Source of the DNA: Physcia stellaris
Taxonomy: Eukaryota; Ascomycota; Lecanoromycetes; Caliciales; Physciaceae
DNA: 64,000 nt
Assembly: GCA_018902385.1 (NCBI GenBank)
Contig: JABSSW010000068.1
Span: forward strand, 140,276 to 204,275
Direction: 5' to 3'
Below the pieces are notes generated by a model that was not told the DNA's origin, ran no database searches, and saw only the letters and a list, made by a program, of their open reading frames with translations. A program made the position numbers and the translations under genes. Positions 12,531-24,680 of this stretch are shown here, piece by piece; positions within the stretch are counted from its first letter, which is position 1; each line of letters starts with the position of its first letter.

Positions 12531-13823
12531 ATGCTGCAGAGCTTGTTGATTGCCCTCGGGGCGCTGCTGGCTGCGGTATTGCTCTACTCGAACGTCTCTA
12601 TCCCGTGGCAGAAATGGGTCAATACCTGCAGACGAATCATGGGAGGCTCACGGCATCAGAAACCTCCGGTGCCAGCTCCCTCGACATCTGCAAGTGGGAA
12701 AGACAGTGCAGAACCAGTTGCAGAGCTCTCGAGGACAGCCACAGCCTTTGCTAATTTCGATCTTGGACAACTCGAACCTATTCCTTACAGGCCATTTTTA
12801 TCTCAGGGACATTATTCCATTGGTTAGTCTTTGCTGAACCCAGTACCGAGGGTCTTTATGGCTTTTGTTGTAGGTATCAAGGCAAGGATAACACTCAATA
12901 GGTCTCAAGAAAGTTGTCAAAGAAGACTGGATCCAGATGGACCAACTTTACCCCAGCCGCGTCAAAGACCGAAAGCGTAACCTCGAGCTATACCCTGAAA
13001 AATGCCACGCAATCAACAACGAAGAAGGCGCCCGAGCCATCAGCGAACTCTTCGAGAACATCGTCAAACACCTGCCAGCAAGATTCCCGACAATGTTCCA
13101 ACAAGAAGCTACGGGGAGTACGTTTCGTAATCTGGTCACCGGGGAATCATACGAACTAGAGCAGATCCGGACGGAGCCTCGACTGATGCTGAAATTCTTG
13201 TCAGAGAACGTCGAGGAGGATTTCTACCTCATGTGCCCTGATCAGAAGGGGGTGTATGTCCAGCAAGGATTCCTCTCTTGCTTCAGTAATGGATTCCTCG
13301 CACCTACAAAACTAGGGCTATCGATGCGGGACATCCACGGCCCTGTGCCGGGGCTTCAGGAGAATATCGGCAAGAGCATTGATCGTTTTATGGGAAGCAT
13401 GCGCGGAGGATCGATGTTCCAGAGGATGGGCGTAAGTTTTCAACCCGTATCCCACGAGCCATCCATCGCTCTAAGTCCTCTGTGTGATAGTGGAGCCTCC
13501 AATTTGCTGGCTCTGACCTCCTGCGTACTGGTGGCAACAACTTCTATCCCGACCCGGACCAAACGTTTTCCGATCTCTCGGAGCCCCAGGATCTCGACCA
13601 ATGTTACCTACGAGTCGAAAGGCAAACTTTGACGAAGTTACCAGAGACAGGAGCGATTGTTTTCGGAATCCACCACTATGTGACGTCTCTTGAGCAGGTT
13701 AGAAAGGAGGGCCATGGGAAGAAGCTGGCGGAGGAGATTCAAAGTATGCCCGAAAAGCTGGGCTACTACAAGAGGCGACCGTTCTGGCAACGAGACATCA
13801 ATGCTTTCCTGACAGAAGCTTGA
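12531..13823 (+). CDS. HODM alpha-subunit-like protein (DUF3445 family), membrane-anchored
   Basis: Member of the family related to the alpha subunit of bacterial heme-dependent oxidative N-demethylase; fungal members are largely uncharacterised. Exons are 12531-12822, 12902-13431 and 13491-13823. Introns of 79 and 59 nt have GT..AG ends, lengths fit the frame, and the product is about 384 aa. The N-terminus has one hydrophobic segment (~2-20), followed by a basic Pro/Ser-rich linker. Family features are HYSIGLKKV spanning the first junction, EDWIQMDQLYPSR, the RNLVTGESYEL core, and a C-terminal RVERQTLTKLPETGAIVFGIHHY segment. It lies next to the N5-monooxygenase in the same orientation, about 2 kb downstream. 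Since both families act on amine nitrogen chemistry, a shared pathway is possible but not shown. The heme ligand cannot be assigned from this sequence alone. Confidence 0.85.
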
Positions 13824-15323
13824 TAGTCATCCTTTGTAAAAGCTTTGATGCATAACTTTCATAGTAGGCAATGTCTGGGGTAGCGAATTTAGTCGTAGGC
13901 TGCTTAAGGTTCAGTGTTGAAGTGGAACTCTTGAAATCCTCGAAATCGCCCAAAAAGGGAAGAAAAGGACACTCAGCCTTGTAAAGTAGCATTGATCATT
14001 CAAGCAAGACCTATATTATCTTGATAGATTTCGCTAAGCGTGACCAATTTGCTAGGTTTAAGTGACACTTATGTGAATTAAATCATGAAGAACTGACCTT
14101 ATTGTGAGACCGCTGGGAGTTTGTTTCCAATGGACGAGTCAATCCAGACGACGTCTGAATAGGTATGGCGTCCCTTTCGTGTACTACCAAAGGAAATTAT
14201 CTCCTGTTTGGCCCAGCCGCCGTGACAGATGTGACGTTACAACCACGATGACAGCAGACAAGTCCCAGACCCATGGATTGAGAGTTTCTCATGCACGGTC
14301 TAGTCATGGATTATACCGGGTTGTCGGTGTCTTCCAGAGCCTGGGTTTCGGTGGAGCCGAGGACATGTGCCGTGACAGCCTTCTGCAAGTGCTGACGCAG
14401 TCATCATGACTCAGATACTTAGAAGAGACCTTCCAGAGCGGCGCGCTTGGACATACCTTAAGTAGTGATACTAGTCTTCTTCAACCACCCGATTTATCTC
14501 TCGCCGCACGTGCCCCGTTTGCGGCCGACTAACGGTGGCCTCGAGGCTGCCAAGCGATGTGGAGAACGCAGTCAGATTTCCTTGGCGATGCTGCAAGCGA
14601 CCGCAATTTCAGCACTGCATATTCCCCTTTTGCTCTTACCGCCAGTCTGGGTTGAATCCTACATACAGTTACGGTGACAGTGGCCTTGGGCAAGCCATGT
14701 GCTCACCGACACGGATGTATGCCGCCATTCGGCCAAGTGATTGCTAAGGTATCCACTTGTGGAGTGCTTCGGAGGTGTTCGCGTTCTCTTTTGGCGGTGG
14801 ATCGTCAGCTGTCTCCGACGACTAGGTCAGTATTTACTACTACTACTTTAGTCTAAGTGCGAGGTATTATGCCCGCCGAAGAATCAACCAGCGTATCCTT
14901 GTAATTTTAACCGGTGGCTCGGCCCGGACGAGGCGGTGCGTACCATAAGGCAGGCAAGGCAGTCTCCGCCCACACCCGTTGTCTCAGTTATCAGACCCTG
15001 GCTAGTTCGGCCAAGCCTTCATTGTGTAGGTAAGAAGCCCGAGCCCTGGCGACGCTATCGGCTACACGGCCCGAGACAACCACACCCGCCGAGAAATAAG
15101 CGAGACAATTATATATCATCAAGAACGAGGTAACGGACGCGACGTCAAGCGCGTTTCCCTTCCTTAGCGGAATCCATCACTCCGATCGATCCGACCAGGA
15201 GACGTGACAAATTTCTGTGTGATGATGCTCTTACAGCAACAATGCAAGACAGGAGAGTCTTCGATCTTGTAGTTGGTCTGCCGTTCTAAATCAAGCAAGC
15301 GTATCAATATGTAATATAAAGAT
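13824..15323. other. intergenic, nothing convincing
   Basis: This 1.5-kb stretch separates the convergent genes ending at 13823 and 15324. Open frames are short (60-101 aa), overlap on several frames and show no known motif. I saw no tRNA, repeat or AT-rich mutation signature. Confidence 0.5.
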
Positions 15324-18300
15324 TTAGTCCGAACTATAAGTCCCAAAGCTGTACTTCAAACATCCCGCCGTGATCGATCCTCCCCTACCTTTGTTCCCCG
15401 TACACGACTTCCAACAATGATACATGATATCTTCGCACTTGAGTCCCGTCAGCGGCTCACCGAGATTGTAATCACTGTGACATTCATCGACTGATAGAAT
15501 CGAGGCCAAGAATTGATCATCGCCCAAATCGTTGTTGTCGAACGGATTATCGCTTAGACCGTGATTCAGATATTGTGTCACGTTGACGGGACCATCGGAC
15601 GCAGCGATGATGGTCTGCGCGTAGTTGGCGGCAAAGTACTTCGTTGCTTGCTTGACAGCACTTTCGTGCGTGTCGAAGATATGTCCCTCCGGAATCGGGA
15701 AACAATCAGGAGAATCAGTGTTTGCGGGGTCAACTGGTGCCACTGTAGGGGATGGTTCAGGTGTCGTTGTAGTAGGGGACGGTGGTGATGACGTTGTCGG
15801 CGGAGGAGCTGACGTACTCGGTTGAGTAGCTGGTGGTGAAGTGGATATTGTCGTTGGTGAAGTTGGTGAGTTCGGCAGTATAGATGTTGTCGGCGATATT
15901 ATGGAAGTCTGTGGTGCTGTGGTCGTAGCGATGGTACTCGAAATCATCGGATTCGTTGCAGTGAACGATAAGGTTGGCTTACCTGAAACCACACTTGGGG
16001 GTAAACTCGATAGGCCGCCCACTGTTGCTACAGTACTCGCTGCTACTGTCGGGGCTATAGTTGATTTGTATTGCGACAATAAGCAAGCAGCAGCAGCGAT
16101 GTCACGTTTGCGATGTTGTGCAACTTGCTGATTGGGTTCGGCAAACCAAATATCTCTATAGAGCGGTTCCGGGTTATCCTCAAGCCATAGTTGGACCGCG
16201 GCAGCCTGTTTTGTGGGGCAGCCGGTATCGTCTGGATCCGACAAGAAGGCCTGTACGGGGTCATACTGAAACAGGACTTTCCCAGTAGCCGTGTTTTGTT
16301 GGTCCTCGGCTCGGTGCTTGGTCTCATAGTCGAAAATCCGGGGCTCCGAGCCAGGGATGAGTTGTCGGAGCTTGGTCTTAATTTGCGCTACCTCTGGGCC
16401 ATACAAGTAATTGCCAGGTCTAGGATCAATTCGAGATCGCGGAGTAACAATGAAAGTGACTGGGTCTTCTCCCAGACTGAATTGCCAGCCGGCACCTGTG
16501 TACTGTCGTATTCCTGGCATCTGATCGCTGCCATCACCAGCATCTAGGTTGTTGATGATGTCAGTCGCGAAGTCTGGCGATGTCGGATCGGTCGGGCCAC
16601 CCTCTTGAACGCTAGGCCTAAAACCTGGAATCTCCTGAATCAATCTCGTCAGCAATACGATAATTACAAGCTCAAGGAGAAACTAACCCAAAGATGTGAC
16701 ATGTATACTCCTTGATTGGAGACAACAATCACTGAAGTGCAGCCGTAAAGGCCTCTTACATACATTTCAAAGGCTTGATTGCTGTTTGTCAATCCAAAAT
16801 TAGCTCGCGGAACAGACCTGTCACAGGGGAAATACTTCATCACGTACCCTAGCTGACGTGCTAATGCTGATGAAAGGCCACCTCGAGGCCCACCAGTCCG
16901 AAGGGGAACCTGCATACCCCTCGCTCCTAGTTCGGGGGAGGTTCGACTAATCACAAAGCCACTGACATCTCCGTTCTGTGGATTCGCGAGCACCTATACC
17001 CGTGTCAGTCTGACAGATCCTAAATACAGAAAAGTTAAGGCGTCGATTGAAGTCGGGTAACAGTGACTTTATATATCTTCGGAAAAACGACTTACACGCT
17101 TGGCTACTCCAGTAGAGGCAGCAGAGCTACTGTCATCGCCAACACAAGCCGAGCACGATGCGCCACACATTACCACTGGCGCAGATGACTTTGCCGACGA
17201 TGTGGACGCTGATTGCGAGGTTGTGGAAGCAGGGGACGATGCTGGGGTAGAGGTTGGTGCATTGGATGTTGTCTCCTCGCCTTGCGTGGATTGAGGCTCA
17301 TCATCTTCTGGTTTAGGCGTTGGCACGATGTCGTTTCCAATGGTCATAGTCGGAAATTTTGGAAATGGTGGTGGGATTGGGGGCGGATAAATCCCTGGAT
17401 CCTTCATGCCCCACAACACTAGACCACCTAAATCGAGCCCAGGGGGACAGAAGAAACAGGAAGGACCACCTTTGATGACTGGGTACACTCCAGGTGGATG
17501 GCTGTCATCACTAGTTGTGACTGCGGTATTGCTGGTGATCTGTGCATTGGTATCAGTATTCCGTCCTTAGGTGCAGTTACTAGAGCGAGATACGCTCCCT
17601 GGCGGCGTGAGATATCCAGAGGGCTAAACGTACCTTAGGGTCAATAGAAGTAGAAGAGGAAGCCTCTGCATCGTAGGAGGTAGTCACGACAATGAGCGGT
17701 GATTCTCCGCTTGACGTGGTCACGGGTGCAGTGGTTGGATTTGCACTCGGCCCTGGGACTGCTGTACTGTCAGTCCCAGTGACAGTGGGACTGCTGGCGG
17801 ATGCGACCGTTGATGGAAGAAGCCCAGTGCTTGAGCTGACGGAGGATTTTCTTACGCTACTAACACTGGCCAGAACGCTACTGACAACCAGGCTCGAGAC
17901 TCCTGTTCCTGGTCCGCTGATACCAGCCGGGGTATTGCTCAATTGTGAGCTAGAAGTTCCAGATCCCGTAGCCCCACCCGTACCGATACTTGAAAGGATG
18001 GTGTCAGGTGTAGTGTTTGATACTATCCTGCTGGGAGTGCTGGCTGCCGAAATTGGGACGACGGAAAGCGAAGAGCTTGTTGTAAGCAAAGGAAGACCCG
18101 TTCCTATGCCACTTACACCTGAACCACTCGGGAACGCTGTTCCATTGTTACCGTCGCCCGAAACCGGGAAAGGGGGTTTTGAGCTCTGCGGTAGAATTCG
18201 GAGTTAGCATTGCTCAGTCAACAGGATCCAGGCTTCGGAAGATCCTGACAACCTCGAGTAGGTTGCAAGGTTTCCAGGCTCCTTCCTCCGATAAATGTGT

Positions 18301-18713
18301 CCTCTTCGCTTGAGAAGCTGACAGTTCGCCGAGAGAGTGAAGGGGTGACAAGCTCAGAGATCTACTTGATATGGTGTATGACTTCTGACGTGCTGCCGAT
18401 CACCACGGTGTACTCGTTGTGTTGCAGCAAAGTAGCCGATCCCATGCCATCCTCGTCGCAAGTTGAGTGCCTAGCAATGGATTTTACCGCAGTCCAAGAT
18501 TCCACTCGTAATTGAAGGTAGCCAGGAGGTCTTTTTCAGGCTGTCCCTTTACCCAAACGAGACAGCGTAGCGCGATCACCCGCTCGACTAATCGCGGGGA
18601 ACGAGACAATAAGAAGAAGAGTGGCTTACCGACGGTACTTGTGCTGAGCTGAATGACGATATATAAGCGACCAAGAGGCCGAAAGAGAAAGATTTTTGCG
18701 CAAAAGAGGCCAT
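15324..18713 (-). CDS. secreted Ser/Thr/Pro-rich (mucin-like) protein with a conserved C-terminal half; 5' gene model partly unresolved
   Basis: Exon 18630-18713 encodes a 28-residue signal-peptide-like start (charged, hydrophobic core, SSAQ cleavage region) followed by a GTAAGC donor. Supported downstream exons, all in phase, are 17634-18185, 17096-17539, 16688-16993 and 15324-16634; the introns are 94, 102 and 53 nt. Between 18,186 and 18,629 there is coding-like sequence (a stretch containing GSATLLQHNEYTVVIGS, and a probable 48-nt intron) whose exact splicing I could not fix. The protein then has a Ser/Thr-rich region (~180 aa), a Cys-rich turn, a globular domain with YGCTSVIVVSNQGVYMSHLW, a second S/T/P linker, and a Cys-bearing C-terminus ending GGSITAGCLKYSFG. 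It is likely extracellular or wall-associated and O-glycosylated. I have the impression that this C-terminal domain occurs in other secreted Pezizomycotina proteins, some chitinase-associated, but I see no catalytic motif and assign no enzyme activity. Confidence 0.72.
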
Positions 18714-19801
18714 GAATCAAGACCAGCAAGATTTAAATATTTAGATAGAAAAAATTATCAAGAAGTAGATAAATGGTTAGAAACATTGAATTTTGACAAG
18801 ACAGGATGACGTCGACCGCCAGGGTGGACGATGCTTTCTTATACCTATAGTTTGAAAGGGCGAACTGTCAATTTGCACTGCCAGCTGAGAGCGAGAACAT
18901 GACAAGATTCATGTCAAGAGTCGCACAGGCTGTGTGCCTGACGTACCATGTAATGCAACATTGGGTGAAACTTGATGGTCGCCTGCAATTAGCAACATAC
19001 TTCCACATTTTCACGGCTGAGGTTAGCGCGTTTCTGAAAACCGAGCCCTGTAGGGAGATTCTAGGACCAGCAGTGAAAGCTTCAAGAATGTTGGTAGTTT
19101 TGCAGAGTAGTGTCCCTCTTGCCTTGGGTGGGGCTATGAGATCCTTGGACCAAAGGCGGAGCCACTTGAGGTCAGCTGAGGATGTTTCAGCAATCAGGAT
19201 TGACGAACACCTGTTTCTGCATACTGCCAGAGACAGTGTAGCACACCTGATCAGCCAGACGGTTCTGTCTACCTGACAGCAACACGAAACTGTGTCAGCA
19301 ATGACGATGTGTTATTAAGTGAGGCACAATACTCGGAAAAGAGTACAGATGATAGATCGTGGATTCGTAACCTCGTGATGAGTGATTCCCTTTGACCAAA
19401 TTCTGCGTGACCGCTTCAGGTATCCATCCATGACCTCTCAAGGAAGACTCCGATACCGATATGGCTTCCAGCAATGCAGTCAACTTGTTACTTTCAGCGA
19501 GGTATATCATTGATCATGATGAAGACCCTAGATGGAAGGTAGTTGGTTCGAAGTGGCGGAGGATGAAACAAGGCGACGTGTTTCATACTTGACGGTGCTG
19601 CGGAATCAGTATCACGTGACTGTCTCGGCCCGTAGCCTGCTTGGTGGCAACGTAGCTGTTCTACAATGAAAACAATATTAATCATCGGTCTCACCTACAT
19701 CTCCGCTCAATCATGAAACAACAAACATTGACCACATTCTACAGACTTCGCAACACAAATCAATCTTGGAGTGTTGAGAGTGCAAAAGACCGAGAGCCGA
19801 C
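18714..19801. other. intergenic, weak open frame only
   Basis: A 125-aa plus-strand frame (18899-19276) begins with ATG but shows no known domain, signal peptide or splice partner, so I leave it uncalled. The region otherwise contains the divergent promoters of the secreted protein (minus) and the ankyrin protein (plus). Confidence 0.45.
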
Positions 19802-20908
19802 ATGGCGTCAAACTCTATGCCAGCTTTTCTCGCAAAGCTCGACGACGACACTAGAAACAGGTACATCAGAGCCAAAGCAGTCCAAGGCATCGATGTCACC
19901 AAGCCTAGAGTTCAAGTCCCTGCAGTGACTCTACCAAATTACCATGATGAAGCTCACGGATTCGACATCACTAGAGCGCCCACAATGGGCAATCCTGAGT
20001 CTCGACGTTTTCCATCATATCAGGCTTCGATTGCCCTGGAGAGCATCTACGACTGTACAGAGAAAGGCCAGTCAGAGCAAGTAAGAGCGCTTGTAGAAGA
20101 TGAAGCTTTTCATCCTACTCCACATTATTTATCCCAAGCACTACATAGAGCTATCATGGTTAAGAACGTTCCAATTGTACAGTATTTGCTTGAAAGTGGC
20201 GCCGAAATCGATGAGATGGTCGCGGCAGTAGCTGGAAGAGCCAAAAGCCTCCCTATATTTGAGGCCATGGTGCGAGCTGGGTGGGACGCCAATGCGCCTA
20301 TAGGTCACGGCCACACAGTCTTGGCGTAGGTTATTGCTCTCATTATATTCACCGAGTCTGACCGTCGATCGATCGCTAACTCTACAAGCATGCTCGTGGA
20401 AGACATAAACCTCGTCGAATGGTTTCTACAGCAGGGTGCTGATCCAAACCTCGGCGGACCGGGCCAGGGTAATGCTGATGCGGAAAACCCACTCACAAAC
20501 TCAGGTGCATGCCTGTATCAAGCGGCTGCAAAATCTACACCAGCTGTCATCGAACTGCTACTCCGAGGCGGCGCGAAAATGGAGAACAGTCGACCTCTAC
20601 ATGCTGCAGTACGACGTGGTAAAGAAGCGATACCCATGCTGGAATATCTTCTCGATCTTGGATGTGATATCGAAAGTCTCGCGGATCCGTGCGATCAATT
20701 TAGCGTTGGAACACCACTGGAAAGTGTTATCCGTCACGGTCTCCGCCATGATTCGCTTGCTATAGCTAAATTCTTGTTGGAAAAAGGTGCAGATCCACGT
20801 CCAAGTGGTCGCCGAGGGATCGATGTCTACGATGAGCCTATCCGATCCCAGCTACAGGAAATTCATGAACGAGCTACTGTCCAGAACCAATCGATGCATG
20901 ATCAGTAG
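19802..20908 (+). CDS. ankyrin-repeat protein
   Basis: Two exons, 19802-20325 and 20389-20908, with a 63-nt GT..AG intron in phase; about 347 aa. Ankyrin-type helices and loops are visible: ALHRAIMVKNVPIVQYLLESGAEID, then NLVEWFLQQGADPN, PAVIELLLRGGAKMENSRPLH, and LAIAKFLLEKGADPR, each spaced about 33-40 residues. The N-terminal ~75 residues are not repeats. There is no membrane segment, and no catalytic or NACHT domain appears within the frame. It is probably a cytosolic or nuclear protein-interaction scaffold, with unknown partners. It lies between the secreted-protein gene and the F-box gene, with no obvious link to the upstream cluster. Confidence 0.85.
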
Positions 20909-21252
20909 CAGTCTCCTACCACCTCCATGACCTTGGGGAATCTTGACTGCCCGCCGTAGTCTCAGAGACTAGCCTGCGGGCGTCGAATTTACGTGCATTC
21001 CTCAAACGAAAAGAATACCAGAAATGAAGCAATGATAAGTTTTTTGGCTGATCGGGGCGGAAGTATCGATAAGATCTTATTTCGAGCGGTTTTGGTGGAG
21101 CTTTATGCTATGCTAGGACCGATGTTCACGTGGGAACTTGCCCAGAGGCAATTGAGTCATTTTGAGAGAAATGCCAGTGGCCCCGAACGATTCAGGCACT
21201 ATCCCCACTATTGCTAGATGCCTGGGTTATCAGTTTATGTTAGTACGCCGTT
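20909..21252. other. short intergenic between convergent genes
   Basis: An open frame of 74 aa (20993-21217, plus) follows the ankyrin stop codon. It could be a missed 3' exon or a fragment; I see no known motif in it. Confidence 0.4.
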
Positions 21253-23160
21253 CTATGAACAGTCATAAGAAGTAGCGCATCCAAACATCTTTCTCAGCAG
21301 TGCCCAGTACCGGTTTCGGCCGTCGGGCCGTGTTGCATACACGGTTCTATTGCCCTGATGAGTGTTCCTGACAGCCATGGCCGTCTGTCCAAAGCACAAC
21401 CATTTCAGTGTTGGAATGACGTCCACATACTTCTGTCCTTCTTCCAACATGATTTGCCTGTGTTTATGCTCCCATTCGCTTCGTTCATCACTTGCATCAC
21501 CATAAGTTATTCCTTGGCTGTAGTACCACCCAGGCGAAATTGAATCGTCGGTGCCATAGGTATCTTGGCTAAATGCTACCTTTTCCAGCAGTGGAAGGGT
21601 GCGAAGATACTTCCGTAGAGTCGTGTGTTCGATTAACCAATCACAACGATAACCATATTGCTCTCCAGCGCTAATGTGGATTTGCTTTAACGTCTTTATT
21701 CGGCCAATCATCTCGACATCGGACTCCGGAATTGAAACGTCGTCCCAAACAAGGAAGAGTGAAGCTAATTTTGAAAATGACCTTGATATCAGAGGTATGA
21801 TTTCCAACCCAAGCGTACTGCTCGAAACACTAAAAGGCAAGGCTAATGTCGTGATTTGCGAATTAGCATGCAAAAAATCAACAGGTGGATTAGTTGATGA
21901 ATTGTCATTCCAGATGAGAGTCTCCAAGGACGGTACACAGCCTCGCCGCTGGAAGAAGTTCATAGACACAGCGCAGTTGGCCATGCCAACATCCAGATAG
22001 CGAAGCTTATCGTGTACCAAGCCTTCTAGAAGATTGAAATTGTTCAGACGAACGGCCGATCCAATTGTGAGAGAGCGAAGACATGGAAAATGCGCTACTG
22101 CATCTGTCGTATTACCTGTTCCTTACCCCACAGTCAGCACTCTGTTCCTATATGACCACTTTCTTTCAAGTAACGTTTTCAGGAAGTAAATGTTCTAATT
22201 GCGATGATACCAAACTTGAGATCCATAAAACATACCCACGCAACTAGTTTTTCTTTGCCCTCTGTGTGACATCTCTAGATGCAATGACTCCAGTGTACTC
22301 GCACAATGGCGTAGGATACTTGCAATCAGAGGGTAAGTGTTAACTTCTTGCCCGCCCTCATGCATATTTCCGAGAACCTCCAAATACAGTGTACGCAGAG
22401 GCCATACATTTGATCCGAGGCAGTTTGGAATCTCGACTTCAAATTCCCGGTCGACGCTTATGCAGAATAGTTTCAAATGTTTAAGAGAACTCTTTGGAAA
22501 GAGCCAGAAATTAGCAATGTTTCTTCTGGTAAAGGTCGGACGCTCAAGTTGCGCTTGTGGTAAATGAAGCATAGGCAATGATCAAGATCTCCAAAAACTC
22601 ACAAATAGGAGAGAAGTGAAGAACGAACGAGGTAGACAGTAGTCCTCATTCTCCCAGTCAAGCAGCTCCAGATTGGGCGTAATGGTAGGCTTGGTGAGAA
22701 GCTGTATACCCTGAGTGAATGCGTTCTCAGACTCTTCCGAACCAGAATACGAAAGAACAGTAATGTGTCGGATACAGGCGCCAAGTGCGGGGAGAGTCGA
22801 AGCCGCGCTCGCTAATCGCTGTTGACCTTCATGTAGGAGTTTCTGACCTTCATGTAGAAGTTTCAGAACCATCTGACAGCCGGTGAAATTGTAATCCAGC
22901 GTAATGCTGACGAATTGTCGCGAACGCGCCATTTGAAGGCAGTCACGACTAGCGAGTGCCAGAGAAGCCAATGAGTCCGACGCCAGATGCTGGATGATCA
23001 AATTCAAAACCTCTATTGGCAGCTTGAACAAAGTCGTATCAGACTCAGATGACCGGTCTTCCTTCACGCGGTCGAAGGAGACTGGCAGGGGTGGCATCCT
23101 CTCCCTGCCACGGTAATCCTTAGAGAAGATGGGCATCGTGTAATTGTTGATAAAGGCCAT
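21253..23160 (-). CDS. F-box protein with leucine-rich-like C-terminal region
   Basis: Substrate-receptor type protein, probably an adaptor for an SCF ubiquitin ligase. Minus-strand exons are 22603-23160, 22236-22542 and 21253-22097. Introns of 60 nt (GTGAGT..TTGAG) and 138 nt (GTATGT..TGCAG) keep frame, giving about 569 aa. The F-box is at residues ~44-76: LFKLPIEVLNLIIQHL followed by SLASLALASRDC. The remainder has spaced hydrophobic LxxL-type segments (LKHLKLFCISV, LRTLYLEVLG, LRYLDVGMA), as in fungal F-box/LRR-like proteins. A perfect-looking 7-residue tandem KLLHEGQ sits near residues 97-112. The first 3' splice site has an alternative (CACAAG) that would break phase, so I chose TTGAG. 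It is the last intact gene before the AT-rich isochore, and its start codon lies only ~240 bases from the boundary. Confidence 0.84.
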
Positions 23161-23420
23161 TTTCGTATCACCTTAGGCGACAATCAATGTCTCTTGGAAT
23201 CTCTCCAGGCCTTCTATGGGTTGGCGATGCCAAGCAAACGGTAAAGTCGCAAGCTGTTGGAGGGTAGTAGAAAATACAGGAAACCAGGTAAATGACAAAC
23301 GGGCTAATCAGAGCGTGCTTATGTAAACAACCCATAGACTTGGCATTTGATCGGGGTTTCAGCCAACCGGATAAGTTTTTCGTGATTTGTTCGACTAATT
23401 TTGCGTCTCAACATTTTGGC
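23161..23420. other. F-box gene promoter and composition boundary
   Basis: Ordinary composition continues to about 23,380 (a GGGGTTTCAGCCAACCGG stretch lies at 23,353-23,370). Within roughly 50 bases it changes to AT-rich DNA lacking CpC/GpG. The boundary is estimated by eye; I found no terminal inverted repeat or target duplication at the edge. Confidence 0.6.
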
Positions 23421-24680
23421 AATCAAAAAAACTGCGATTTTACATTATTAGTTTCGTTTTAAATTCAATATATTACATACATTATTGAACGTCATATTAA
23501 AATAATAAAAATCAAAAAATTCTTTTCGATGTTAATTCATTCGAAATTGAAATTTTGCGTTGATTCATGATACGTTTCAAATTTCGAACATTTTTGTCGT
23601 TTTTGTTTCGTTTTGTATTGAATGACTCGAACACAAATACATTTATTAAATTTTTCATTTAGATTTGAGATGCTCGAGAGTTTGCTCAAACAAATTGAAA
23701 AAACAAAAAATTATTTGTGAAATCAAATGTACTGAATTTTGTTAACATGTACGATGATTGAATCTCAAACGCATTTAAAATTTGAATTTGAGCGAAATTT
23801 GTTGCATAAATGTTCGATATGAAAATGAATTCATTGCGATTGTTTGTTTGAAAATATGTTTTTTTTTCTGTGTTCTCTACAAAAATATTCGAGATGATTT
23901 GAAATTTTTTCGACGAATAATTGATTTGTGAAAATTGCGATGATTCGTTCACAAAAATGATGTCGTTTTCGATTGATTTAGTTATCGAAAATTTTTTCAA
24001 CATCATTTTTTTTGTTATTGCGTTTTTAGTTTTTTTTGCTTTCACGAGTCGTTTTCGTGAAAAAATTTTGATTAAATTTTGTGCGTTGTTTTCGATTACA
24101 ATTTGTTTAATTTCAATCTCATCAAAAAATGACACGAAAAAATCAATAGCAATTGACACGATCGCGACGTTTTTATCGATTCATTTCGATAAAATTCGAT
24201 ATTTAATTTCTAATGTTGAAACAACATTCGTAATGATTGTGATAATTTGAAATTCATTTTCAATCGAAAAATTTTTCACATTCGAAGAAAATTTGCGATT
24301 CGAACGTTCGATAAATTTGTAAAAAATTTTTTTCATAAAATGTTTTTCGTATCAAATGATTTCTTGTTTTTTGAAACAATGAAATTTGAAAAGATTTAAT
24401 CATTTTTGATCATGACAACGATCAATTGATTTTTCAATTTTTTGACAAAATTAAACGAGATCAAATTTGTTGCGAGTCTACGATCGTTGAATTTTTTAAA
24501 AACATCATTTGCAACGAAATGTTGATTTCGCTCTTCGAAATTGAAAAATTATGAATGATGAAAAAAGATTTTCTTTGATTTTAATAATTGATGAATATTT
24601 GTTTTGATTTCGTTGTAAACGATAAATGCAAAACTCATCATTATCGACGTCACAATTTCAAACTTCTTCAAAATTTTTTT

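Noticed and set aside
18899-19276. 125-aa plus-strand open frame
   Set aside because: It has an ATG and is open, but shows no recognisable domain, signal or conservation cue; it is likely chance in GC-balanced DNA.
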